A DNA stretch of 64,000 nt from Antilocapra americana. Lineage: Eukaryota > Chordata > Mammalia > Artiodactyla > Antilocapridae. The position numbers and the translations under genes are program-made. The stretch is taken from NCBI GenBank assembly GCA_007570785.1, contig ML664175.1, forward strand, positions 9,835,441 to 9,899,440, given 5' to 3'. The notes beneath the pieces are model-generated. The model saw only the letters and a list, made by a program, of their open reading frames with translations. It did not search any database and was not told the DNA's origin. Positions 24,700 through 35,879 of the stretch are shown here, in pieces; position 1 is the first letter of the stretch, and each line of letters starts with the position of its first letter.

Positions 24700-26955
24700 C
24701 ATTCATGAGCCACATACAGCATGAAAAATTCCATATTAAAGAATCAGTTTAACTTGCATTGCTTAAATTTATTTGACCATGGAAACTTTCCTCCCAACTT
24801 GATAAATTATGGACATTAGTTCTACAGTACAGAACTTGAGAAAAACTGACCTAATTACCTTCTTTATTAGAAGTGTAAGAGAACTACTTTTATAAGAGTA
24901 CACGAAAGAGTTAAATGTGCTAAGGAATAACATGAACATTTAATTTTCTCAAGGTCAAAGAGTCCTTATTTCTGCTAGTGGGGATAAGGATACATAGTAG
25001 CATTCTAAATTCATCTCATCATAAGAATAATGGAATGTAAGAATAACCAATACTGAACAACAGAATTTCAGAACTCTGGAACAATCAGCACTTATATTTT
25101 ACAAACAGGGTAACTGAGGGTCTCAAAATAGCCGCGGACTTAGCCTGAGTCAATCTCACTTTTTATTCAATGGTAACCAAAAGCACACATGCATGCAATG
25201 GTAATTTCTGATCAGGTGAATAAAACAGAATAACCTGACAGCAAGGCAGGATTAGGCTCAAGATAAAACTTATTAGCACAAAATTAAAATTCGACCAACT
25301 GCCTATAATAAACATGTTTTTGTACCAACTGCCCAAGGTGTTTTATTTGAGTCATTTTTTAAAAATGAAGTTATAGGTGATACAACTTTAAGAATTTAAA
25401 CTTGAAGAAAAAGAACCTGAGATTATAAGATACAGTCCTAAGGAAGAACACAAAGCAGTATTCCTACATCATTATACCAAGAATACAATTTCTCACATTA
25501 TTTTTAACTATAGCCAAGGTAGAGCAAATATCCATAAATGAAAAAGGAACTTGTGTTAAAAATGTAAAGAAGTTGTTTCTGGGCAAAATTCAAAATTTTT
25601 TTAAAAAACTGGGTAGAATGAGGGTGAAATGACAAAATCTCCTAGAGACAAATAAGGAAACAAAGACTAGCATTAACGCCAAATCCAGCTACTAAGAGAT
25701 AAGCCACTTTCAGAGCTTTTGAAAAATTATTCATTTACAGTAGATATTAGGTTTGGAAATTTTAAATTAATGGGTTCAAATTTTCTATCATTAATAGCAA
25801 GAAGCACATTACATAATAAGTAGTCATCCAAATTGACTTCAAATCTGTTTCAAAATAAAACTGAAGTTCTGATTTTACAGTAAAAAACATGATTGAGTCA
25901 CACTTTCAGAGCCTGCCTAACCCTTATAACAAATAAGATCATAAAAGGTACTTTGTGTGTCATTAAAATTCAGTAAACTAGAACATAAATAAATGACCTT
26001 TCAGTTGTGCTGGGGGGAAAAAAATGCAAGATTCACTAAGTAGATAACAGCTCTCAGTATGCAGGCCAAATGATAGGACTTCCATGAAACAAAAGCAATG
26101 CTCCTATTTATATGATTAAATGCTCCTATTTATATGATTAAATACCTTTCATATGAAATCCTTTATTAGTAAATAATTCCTGAGGCACTTAAACAATATA
26201 ATTTTTATTAAAAGAAAATAATACCATCAAAACTGTTCATTAGAGCTATAGTCCATGTAAGTAAAATAAACAAAAGTCAAACTTTTGAAATATATTTATG
26301 TGGAAATACATTTTATATACGATAGAAACAAATGCATTATTGGCCTCCATAGTTTTTAATGTTAACATTACCAGATGAACTACTAAAATGGCTAAGTAGA
26401 TATTATGTATTAGATGTACAAATATGTAACTTTAAAACTTGTTTTAAGGTCTGCAAGAAGAGGTGTTGTCAATTCTTTATACCTTAGAATTCACATTAAG
26501 ACAATATTAATAATAATAATCCTGAAATAAGAAAGAACATATTATAATGTCTAATGGTCTGAACAACATTCAAATTAAATTAAGAAGCTATAAATAAGCA
26601 GCTATAGGAAATCTGTAGAGGATTCTAAGGGATATTTTGAAGTTCTTAACAAAACAAAGCAAACACTAAACAACATTTTTAAAGAAAAGAATATAAAAAT
26701 AGACATCAATAAATTTGGAGAACATAAAACCAATCTATTAAAATTAAAATAAATTTTTTGAAATAAAAAATTTGATAATAGATATTGCTGAAAACTTTAC
26801 TCCTGGGTAATATTAAATAACAGTAAAAGCAAGTAAAATTTTGCAACATAATTATAGAGATCTGTTGTTCCAAGGACATGAAAATAAGCATTTCCTAATA
26901 ACCAGAGCTTTTGTATTCCTTGGATGTAGTCATGCTAGAGGAAGATTAAAGGGCA
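24700..26955. other. ZNF280D intron segment, no gene
   Basis: It is AT-rich sequence. It includes a perfect 22-bp tandem duplication at 26098-26141 and a possible degraded MIR around 25070-25170. Nothing else is named. Confidence 0.5.
26098..26141. repeat. Perfect 22-bp tandem duplication
   Basis: ATGCTCCTATTTATATGATT followed by AA occurs twice in a row (26098-26119 and 26120-26141) without mismatch. Confidence 0.9.
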
Positions 26956-26959
26956 GCAG

Positions 26960-27790
26960 CCAAAATGACTAAACTTCAACCAGGACGTTGAAGCACAGAT
27001 TTTATTTTTTCGGCCAGAAGTGACCCACAAGCTTAAGATCAAGAGCCAAGGCCCCCAGTGGGAAGCTATGCTCAACTGGTGGGCCTTGAGACCATCACTG
27101 GCTATATCAGCATCAGCCTTATGGAAGGCCAGCCATGAAGGAAGGGAGTCTTCCCAAGATCAGATATCCTGAGACCACAACCTAGAGCAGGCCCCACAGT
27201 CAAATTAGTCACATTCCTTGGAAAGAGAGAACAGGCATCAGTTGTGTTCATCGAAGGGGGACACTGTCCAGGTGTACCCTGGACATTTTTTGAAATCTCT
27301 GGGCTGCTTCTCCATCTGAAAAATAAGAAAAATAGCACAATGACAGACAACGAATGAGGAAAAGACAATTGTCCGGCCTAAAAACTTAAAGATTTATAAG
27401 AAATTACGAAAGCAGACAAAACAGACAAAAAGACAGACAGCCATATCTTTTGGAACATATTATTCTGAAGGCAAGTACAGCAGAGAAAAACACAAATTTA
27501 TTTTAAGCAAAGTAAGAAATGACCAAAGCAACAAAAGTTATTTTTGGAGAGAGCCAACTGGAGAAAAAAAGAAAAAAATGAATGTTAAGATATGTCAACC
27601 TGACACAAAGATAAGGTGGAATAAGAACCTAGTCCCATTTGAAGCTGAAAAGAGCTGAATAATGAGCGCTAATGTCATGAACTTGGCTGCTTAACTGCCT
27701 TTGTGTAAGAAAACATCTCAGAACTTTGAACTTAGGAAATTCCAACTTGTCTTGCACCAGGTCACGAGCTCCAAAGAGCAGGAACCTATT
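26960..27790 (-). other. Unassigned higher-GC block, possible LTR or retrocopy
   Basis: The base composition differs from the AT-rich neighbours at 26990-27300. On the minus strand an AATAAA (27001-27006) follows a G/C-richer segment, resembling the end of an mRNA or of an LTR. The right part holds GACAGACAAAAAGACAGACA. The 88-codon open frame at 27102-27368 has no family I recognise. I cannot decide between an LTR, a processed pseudogene and unique sequence. Confidence 0.3.
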
Positions 27791-27925
27791 TCAACAAGCA
27801 GCTTTAAAAAAAAAAACAAAAAAAAAAACCTTTAATATTTTTCATTTCTATTAATGATACATTTAAAAATGCAGTTGTGCTAAAATCCATCAAAGTAAAA
27901 TGCACTGAATAAAAATTAAACTTAC

Positions 27926-27962
27926 TCAGAAAGATGTTCAGAAGTTGGGATACAAACAGAAA
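27926..27962 (-). CDS. ZNF280D: ZNF280D exon J: 37-nt microexon
   Basis: The exon is 37 nt, with acceptor tttcag and donor gtaag. It encodes VSVCIPTSEHLS plus two bases of Glu, as expected after finger 8 in ZNF280D. Phases agree with exon I (ends phase 1) and exon K (starts with the third base of Glu). Only 151 bp of intron separates it from exon I, whereas about 12.7 kb separates it from exon K. Confidence 0.9.
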
Positions 27963-28113
27963 CTGAAATTAGAAGAAAAGTTTTATATTTAAAACAGCAA
28001 TATGAAATATGATGAGTGAGAAAAACGATTTAGTAAAGAGAACATACTGTGGCTGACCAAAAATACTAGAATAAATAGCAAAAATCTGAAGTAACACAAC
28101 TATATATACGTAC

Positions 28114-28232
28114 CTTTCTCTATTACAACTTGACAAGTATGAGTTTCATGTTGACTTAAGTGTGTAGCCATATTATCTAAGCCAGAAACATCAGTTAGGA
28201 AATCACAATTAAGGCACACTAGAGTAATGCCC
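28114..28232 (-). CDS. ZNF280D: ZNF280D exon I: finger 8
   Basis: The exon is 119 nt, with acceptor tttttatag and donor gtacg. The first G completes Arg. It encodes GITLVCLNCDFLTDVSGLDN then MATHLSQHETHTCQVVIEK: a CX2C-X14-HX3H finger, two residues longer between the pairs than the other fingers. It ends in phase 1. This is the last zinc finger visible; what follows is the tail. Confidence 0.95.
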
Positions 28233-28583
28233 CTATAAAAAACAAAGCAAATAGTATAAAAGAAAACATTTTTATCTTTTATGAAAGCCCACACACCAGT
28301 TCAATGAATAGTTTTTCATGATTGGCTCTTTGTGTCATAACTATCACTCCAATTTTTGTTATATAAACCTGATAGAACTGAAATGATTCTTTAGAAAATG
28401 TCATGGAAGTGTTTGTCACTCTTCATATTCAAATTATACTACCATTTACTGACAGAAAGTATTTTTGTTTTATAAACTTTTCTCCCTCACACCAGTTACT
28501 AATAGCTAAAAAGTCAAGACCTACAGTCTAGTCTTGGTTGCACTAACAAAATGTGTCATTCTGACAAGTCACAATCTATCTGT

Positions 28584-28806
28584 GCCTATGTGTGTGTTAG
28601 TTGCTCAGTTGTGTCCAACCCTTTGCAACCCCATGGACTGTAACCCCTCAAGCTTCTCTATCCATGGAGTTCTCCGGGCAAGAATGAATACTGGAGTGGG
28701 TTGCCACTTCCTTCTCCGAGGGTTCTTCCTGACCCAGGGATTGAACCCTAGTTTCCTGTATCAGCAAGCATATTTTTTATAGTCTAAAACACCAGGGAAG
28801 CCTATG
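28584..28806 (-). mobile_element. Bov-tA SINE
   Basis: The + strand reads GTGTGTTAGTTGCTCAGTTG to AAAACACCAGGGAAGCC. Short GCCTATG repeats at both edges may be a duplication, but one partly overlaps the SINE end. It lies in the H-I intron, about 360 bp upstream of exon I in the gene's direction. Confidence 0.86.
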
Positions 28807-29050
28807 CCTGTCATTAAAACAAAAGTATAGTATATATAAATGTATAATATATATACAAGTCAATATATATTTACTAAGGTTGCATTTACACATAGTATAC
28901 TACTAGTATATTGTATTGTGAATATACTGATGACTAAAAAATACAGTCTGCTTCTAGTGGAACATTTATTTACTGTTTACCTAGGTGAGGAAAAAATTAG
29001 AAATGAGAAGGTTCTAAAAATATATCATGTTGTAGATGTTACCATCGCAT

Positions 29051-29256
29051 GCTGTTGCTGTTTAGTTGCTAAGTCATGTCTGACTCTTTGTGACCCCCAT
29101 GGACTATAGCCCACCAAACCTCTGTCCATAGAATTTCCCAGTCAACAATACTGGGGTGGGTTGTCATTTTCTTCTCCAGGGGATCTTTCCGACCCAGAGA
29201 TTGAACCCACGCCTCCTGCTTGGCAGGCAGGTTCTTTACCACTGAACCACTTATCA
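29051..29256 (-). mobile_element. Bov-tA SINE
   Basis: The + strand reads GCTGTTGCTGTTTAGTTGCT to TTTACCACTGAACCACTTA. The last bases of the tRNA-like head are missing. A weak MIR-like stretch follows at 29270-29400. Confidence 0.85.
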
Positions 29257-29264
29257 TTACTATG

Positions 29265-31258
29265 TGTTAAAGATTTTCCCATACATTAGTTTATTCTTAC
29301 CACAAGCATCCAAGGTTGGTATGATTCTCATGTAACAATTAACTGAAGGGCTAAGTCACTATTAAAGTCCAAAGTCTGAGTTCTTCAGCATCCCAGTAAT
29401 GTCAACCGGTCCACTTGCTTGAACCTAAACTACTGGTTGCCTTAACAAAACTTCACTGGGCAACGTAGTTCTTAAATGAAATATGTAGTGACTATAAATT
29501 TTCAAAAAGGTAAGGAAACAATTCCCAAAGTCATCAATACTTTTTGTTGAATTCAGGAATAGTTTTTATAGTTATTGAATCAAACTGTGTAGCATTTGCT
29601 ATTTGAAGTATTTAAATCTAATTGCATATTATAGTATGTAAATTAAGACTCTAATTTAAAATGTGCTTAAACATTTTAGATTTAGTTTAAAATATTATTA
29701 AGCCTACAAAAGCATGTGAATGTTTCAGAGAACTTAGAAAACCACTATGTTTATTATGTTTGTTAAAGTTAAGCACTTGGGAGCTTGTGGATCAAGCATG
29801 TGAAGAACTATTCAAATGAAAATCAAATAAGATTTAACATATAAATGATGTTAAATTGTTTAAAGGTAACTGAAGTACAAATGAAACTAATAAAATTTGG
29901 TCTGTTCAGCTTAAATGAACTTTATCAAACACTTCTATCAGTATAAACAATACTCATCCTTGAAAACCAAGTAAATTAACACCTATGTAAATCATTCCAA
30001 GTAAAGTAATCTCACTCTTCTTTGAAAAATGTAACCCTCAGTGCACTTATTAAATTTCCTCTTGATTTACTGTGGTTATTTACATTCACCTCTTATCTCC
30101 CACCCAATAAAATGCACCTTCTCTGAAGGTTGGTTCCAAGACTTCCTCATTATTACTATTATCTTTATAGAATCTGCTCTATTAGAGACCTAATATGTAG
30201 TAAATATTTAAAAAATGAATATTCCATTCCAATAAAAGAATAATTACAAAAATTACTGTTCTATGTAGTTATAAGTTTATATGTTCCATTCACAAAAATT
30301 GACAAATTTTCAACCTGAGATCTATTCAAGTTGAGAGAAAAACATCCCAGAGCATTAAAATTATGTAGGTCATTTTTTAAAAACCAAACACACATTGGAG
30401 CTTAACAACAGTGAGGTAAAAAATCAAACAAAACCTCTTCTGAAAGTAATAAAACTCTTCATTTTTATAAGAATTTTCAATATAGGCAACACCTAATATG
30501 ACTTAATCTATTGCCTTGAATTTAGTAAATGTTTTAAAATTGGTACTAATATATTTTTTTAAACTGAATCAAATTTTCCTCTCCCTGTGAACCACTGGTC
30601 CAAAATTATTGATGGGACCTATTGCCAAATATAAGTCATTTTAAACATATACATTAATTTATTCAACAAATATACCAAGTGCCTAACTACTATCAATGCC
30701 TTACATAAATGAAAATCCAAATCACACACATTCTAGCAAGAGGACACAGAAAATAAAATATACAGTGTATGAGATGATGAAAGATAATCCAGAAAAAAAG
30801 ATCCATGAAGGGGAGATAAAAGACACTAGGGTAAAGCATAGGAGAGAGGATACAACAGAAGACCCAAAAGCAATAAAGGAGCTAACTATACAGAAGTCTG
30901 GGGAAGAGCAAACTAGTCACAGAGAATAATAAGTACCAATGCTCTGAGACATATCATCTTCTCTTCAAGATTTTCCACTAACCCAACATATCAAAACAAG
31001 TACTGGTTAACCATATCTGTGTATATTAGCTTGGTACAGCAAAGACGCTAATATTTCAACTAGCACTGGGAACATAGACAAAATAATAAAGAGCAGTGGG
31101 TTCTAAACAATGCAGAAGAACATGAAAAACACAGTGCTCAGTGGATTCTGAATTAAGTGTGTGGTAAAACCAATGTTTTTAGAAATATTCACCAACAGTT
31201 CTTTCTGCACAGTAAGCAAGCAGTACACTCTTCTTAATCTGAAAAAGTAAAATTTAAA
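29265..31258. other. ZNF280D intron segment, no gene
   Basis: Apart from the weak MIR-like part at 29270-29400, I see nothing. The open frame at 30696-30929 shows no known motif. Confidence 0.5.
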
Positions 31259-31259
31259 A

Positions 31260-31478
31260 TGCTGCTGCTGCTAAGTTGCTTCAGTCATGTCCAACTCTGT
31301 GCAAGCCCAGAGATGGCAGCCCACCAGGCTCCAATGCAAGAAAGTGAAAAGTGAAAGTGAAACCGCTCAGTCGCATCCGACTCTTAGCGACCCCACGGAC
31401 TGCAGCCTACCAGGCTCCTCCGTCCATGGGATTTTCCAGGCAAGAGTACTGGAGTGGGGTGCCATTGCCTTCTCCAAA
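31260..31478 (-). mobile_element. Bov-A2 dimeric SINE
   Basis: Two reversed Bov-A monomers: a shortened one (31262-31335) with GCTTCAGTCATGTCCAACTC, then a full one from GTGAAACCGCTCAGTCGCAT to GGGGTGCCATTGCCTTCTCC. AAGTGAAAAGTGAAAGTG joins them. Confidence 0.88.
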
Positions 31479-31694
31479 ATTATGACTATGTACTAATTTG
31501 AAGAATTTCAGTGGCTTAAGAAATTTACTTCAAAACTGAAAAAGTGTCACTTTACTGCATATTTTAGGCCTCTTTTCACTATTCAAATATTACTGGAAAG
31601 CCCTACTTTTTGTTCTAATTTTACAAAGCAAATACATGAAAGCTTAATTTTGACACCACTGGTCACCCCTGAAACAAATTTAGTGACAGAATAT

Positions 31695-32275
31695 TGACTA
31701 ATCAGGTACTTTGTAAAACAGTCTGGAAGTTCCTCAAAAGTTCAACAGAGTTACCATATAACCCAGCAATTCTAATCCTAGATACATACTAAAGAAAAAT
31801 GAAAAGACATGTCCACACAAAAATGAGTACACAAATGTTCACAACATCAGTATTTATAATGGCTTCAAAGTTAAAATAACCTAAATGGATAAACAAACTA
31901 TAATATACATACAATAGAATATTATTCAGCAATAAGAAAAAGAAGCACTAATATTCACAATATGGGTGTATTGAAAACATGCTAAGTGGAAGACACAAGG
32001 GATTATATATTTTATCATTCCATTTACATGAAATGTCCAGAATAGGCAAATCTATATAGACAAAGTAGATTAGCAGTTGTTTAAGGATAAAAGGAGTTGG
32101 AGGGAAATAAACATAACCACTGATGGGTATAGAGTGTCTTCCTCAAGTGATAAAAATGTACTAAAATTAACTGTGGTGACTGCACAACCCTGTGAATATA
32201 CCAAAAACTATTAATTGTACAACTTAAACACATGAATTGCATGATATATGAACTGTATCTTGATAAAAATGCTAT
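31695..32275 (+). mobile_element. L1M 3' fragment
   Basis: It follows the old L1 ORF2 C-terminus and 3' UTR in order: ACCCAGCAATTCTAATCCTA, GACATGTCCACACAAAAATG, GAATATTATTCAGCAATAAG, then AATTGTACAACTTAAACACA and GAACTGTATCTTGATAAAA. It stops about 65 bp from the donor of exon H. Confidence 0.85.
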
Positions 32276-32338
32276 ATATAACAGGTTTAAATCATATAAT
32301 TTTTCAATAGGAAAAAATTTAAAAGATCAACTAGTTAC

Positions 32339-32401
32339 CTGAGATCTTCTGAATACTTCTTAAAGATACAAAACCTTTTACTTGGACGATTACTATGAAA
32401 G
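32339..32401 (-). CDS. ZNF280D: ZNF280D exon H: 63-nt exon with last His of finger 7
   Basis: The exon is only 63 nt, with acceptor ctctcag and donor gtaac. It encodes about 21 residues: (S)FHSNRPSKRFCIFKKYSEDL plus part of Arg. The first His completes finger 7 (CX2C-X12-HX4H) begun in exon G. The rest is a basic spacer. It enters and leaves in phase 2, so skipping it would keep the frame but break finger 7. It is too short to be found by ORF length and was recognised by family similarity and splice phase. Confidence 0.92.
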
Positions 32402-34275
32402 CTGAGAGAGACAAAATAGATTTTATTAATTTTACTATATGGTAAGTCATATTAATTCATAGCTATACATCAAGTCTATTTTTAAATTTCTAGTTTTGAG
32501 TATCATGACATAAATAATCCTGTTTCAGTATTTTAACATAAATTTATGTATTTTCCAATGAAATATATTTTACAAAGCATATTCTCATTTGATCAGCACC
32601 TCACCTTCACATACTACACAGTGTAAGAAGAAAAAAGTCACATGAAATTCTTTTTTTGAACTGTTAAAAAGAGTTGAAAACAATTTAAAATTTTTGCTAA
32701 TAACATTTTTGCCATAACATGAACAGTTACCAATAATAATCATTTAGAAAAGTCTTTTTCTAACTTAACATGTTCGTGTTGAGGAAGGGAAGAAGAATCC
32801 AAATGATCTTGGAAGTAACAGTACTTGAGCTAAAGGCCACTGTTTACCATTTGTAAAATTAAGCATTTAGAGAGCTCTTTGCAATTATCAGTAGACTTTA
32901 AAACAAAAACAAATTAAAGCAGAACTCTTGAGCTAAAACAATGCCCCCTTTAAGCACAGAATAGAAAACCCCTAACCCAGCTTTGCAGCCAACGATTATA
33001 GCTTTCTTTTATATATACTCATTTAAATCTGATAAGGAAAGCTTTTCTATACTAGAAAACCAGGATTAGCTTAGCACATATAAAAATGTAGTCATAGACT
33101 AATAACATCAGTATCATCTAGGAGCTTATTTAGAAATGCAAAGTCTATGCCCCACACACACCTACTGAATTAATCTCTGGCAGTGAGGTCCAGAAGGCTG
33201 CTTTAACAAGGTTTTTCAGTAATTCTTGTGCAAGCTAAAGTTTGAAGAGCAGGAACTTGCAATTATTGATCTAAAGTAGCCAACACACCAGGTCAATTCT
33301 CAGTCTCAGATAGAAATAATCATCACAAGCAGAGCCATGTATGTATTGGAAAAGAAATACTCTGATAATTTTAATCCCCAGAAAACATCCTCTGAATATT
33401 TCTAAAAGCCATTTCCTCAATCTGGGGATATTTACTACTATAGAGTTTATAAATTCAATGTAATATGACAAAAATAATTGAATAATTTTTTAGGAAGAGA
33501 CCATCAGGGAGGTTGGGAAACACTGAAATTATACACAAAAATGTGTGCATACAACTATTATTTCCTCAGAGGAGTATGTCCAAGATTTTATCTAATTACC
33601 AAAGAATGTGAACCAAGTAAGTTAATTTTGTAAATGAGATTTAAAAGGAACTTTTAAAAGCTCTTTCTTCCTTCTCAAACAGATTGCTTTCTTTATTTGG
33701 TAGGAAGAGAAGAAAAAGTTACATTTTAGGGTATTTTTATGGCTTCCATTTCTGTCTAACTTACACCTTATTAAAATGTTGGTACTCTTAAAATTTTCGT
33801 TGTCTGAATTCAGTTTTGAGTTCCCGGTCTATAAAAATGAATTATACTGTCTATATTTATTACACAAATTCCATTCTTCTAGTTTTGTGTATTATAGGAA
33901 TGGAAAAGTGAATCTATAGCTCATAAATAAAGAGGGAAAAAAAACTACCTTTCTTCTAGACCTGCGTGAGGTTGGTAACAATATGTAAATAATCTAAGAA
34001 AGGAGGAAAAAGGTTAAGATTCTTATTACAAATACAGTAAAATATAACATTTAAATCAAGGTTTTGAAAATTCACCACCTATTTATATGTATATATAATT
34101 ATCAAAACTCATTAAGCTGTTCTCTAAAAATAGGTGAATTTTATTGTATATAAATTAGACCTCAATAAGACTAGAAGGGGAAAAAAACTCCCTTTGACCA
34201 TCTTTTCTTAACAATTTTGAGTTGGTATAAGTAAAAACTTTACTTCCAAAGAAATACAAGTTTCCTAAATATCCA
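32402..34275. other. ZNF280D intron segment
   Basis: No exon is seen. 34040-34190 ends like an L1M 3' terminus (TTGTATATAAATTAGACCTC then AATAAGA). Confidence 0.45.
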
Positions 34276-34279
34276 ACAA

Positions 34280-34860
34280 TATTGACAGTGTGCCTACTAT
34301 TTAAAACACTAGACTAGAAGTTAATGACACAATAAGAAAAGTAGGTTGTCTGCCTTAGAATTCATGTTCCAAGGTTTTCAGGGGAAGGCAGTCAAAAAGC
34401 AGCTGGCTCAGAAGAAACGCCTAATAAATATCTGCTCAACAAGTGAATACATATGCATAAATATATAATTACCACAAGATAAACATCAACAGAGAGATAC
34501 ATATAAAGTTTTGTGGTTACATGAGGGAAAGCTAAGGGTAAATGGAGAAGTCAGCTAACTGTCAGTAGTATGTTTCAGTTAGGAAGGTCTCTATACTAAC
34601 TTACTCCAGGAAAAGCAAATAAGAGTTGAAGGCACTGGAAAAGTAGTTAAGAATTAGATATTAAAAGGTCTCATATTCTCCAGAAAATCTGAACTTCATC
34701 CTATTAATATTAGGTAGTTGAAGGATTTCAGGCCAAAAAACGACCTGACCACAGATGTTAGTAACAAAAGAGGAAAAAATGGAAAAGCGGCCAACTGGTA
34801 GATTGTGGACAGGAGACCATTTATGAAGTAATCACAATAATCTACCTGTTCTTCTAATGA
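34280..34860 (-). repeat. L2 LINE relic
   Basis: A reversed L2-like order is seen on +: a CACTAGACTAGAAG block, a GGTTTTCAGGGGAAGGCAGT block, then GAACTTCATCCTATTAATAT, GGATTTCAGGCC and CGACCTGACC. A further related piece may lie at 35770-35870. Confidence 0.55.
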
Positions 34861-35169
34861 CTATTATTTCATGCCAATAAATCTATATAAAATATATAAT
34901 GAACTAAAGTATAGCTTATAAAAATTAATTCAGTAATCTTATTTATTGTATGGGAACAAATTGTTAGACCAGCTTTCTTTTTCCTTGGAAAATTTTTAAA
35001 TCATCCTTCAAATTGTAAATGAAATGTCATTTATATAATATCTTATTTCTTGTTTAAAGAATTCATCATTACCTTCTCTGGGCTCACACAGTCATTTATT
35101 TATCACATTAAGCTAGGTAAATATATCTCTCCTACTAAATTGTGAAAATTAAAGGCAAGAGTTTTATCT

Positions 35170-35400
35170 ACAATATCTAATAATGAAAATTTAGAAATAA
35201 TACTTATAATTACTTGAATATCTCCTAAGTACAAATCATTTTATTAAACATTTTAAGTACATTTCCCCAATAATGACAATAATTTTTCTCTTCAAGAAAA
35301 GGAAAATGGGAATCACTTAAGTAACTTGCCCGTGACACATGTAATAAAGGGTGAGTTTTGTTTTCAAATCCAGATTTGTCAGATTCTTCACCACCATTTT
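35170..35400 (-). repeat. MIR SINE relic
   Basis: It is a reversed MIR on +: AAGAAAAGGAAAATGGGAAT, TTAAGTAACTTGCCCGTGAC, then TTTTGTTTTCAAATCCAGAT. Confidence 0.65.
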
Positions 35401-35879
35401 ACCATACATCTTAGTAAACAGTAAACAAACTCTGCCAGAAAAAAATATTAAGTACTTGTCTGTGACCTTAATGCTATTACATGTAGAAAAAAAGCCTTCT
35501 TTCTTATACGTAATGTTGAAGAATATCAATATCACACAGCAATTTGTTTTTTTCAAGTGACTTCTACTGCCACCTAAAAGCTACTAGCAAATAAGTGGCA
35601 ATAATTTAAACAATCAAACCTAAATAATCTTACTTCAAAAAAAATCATTGAAAATTAATGTTTAATGATGCTCTTCTTTGTAAGAGTCTTATTTCAAAGA
35701 TGTTCCAACTGTGTAAGATTTTTTTAATATACTCTTTTGCGATTTTTATTAGAGCCTTTTTTATAATTACAGTAATGACTCTCACTTGCTGTCTGTAATG
35801 TGCTAGATGACATGGTAAACATAAAGAGCTCCTTCTCAAGGAGATAACAGTTATATTACACAACTAAAAATAATAAAGG

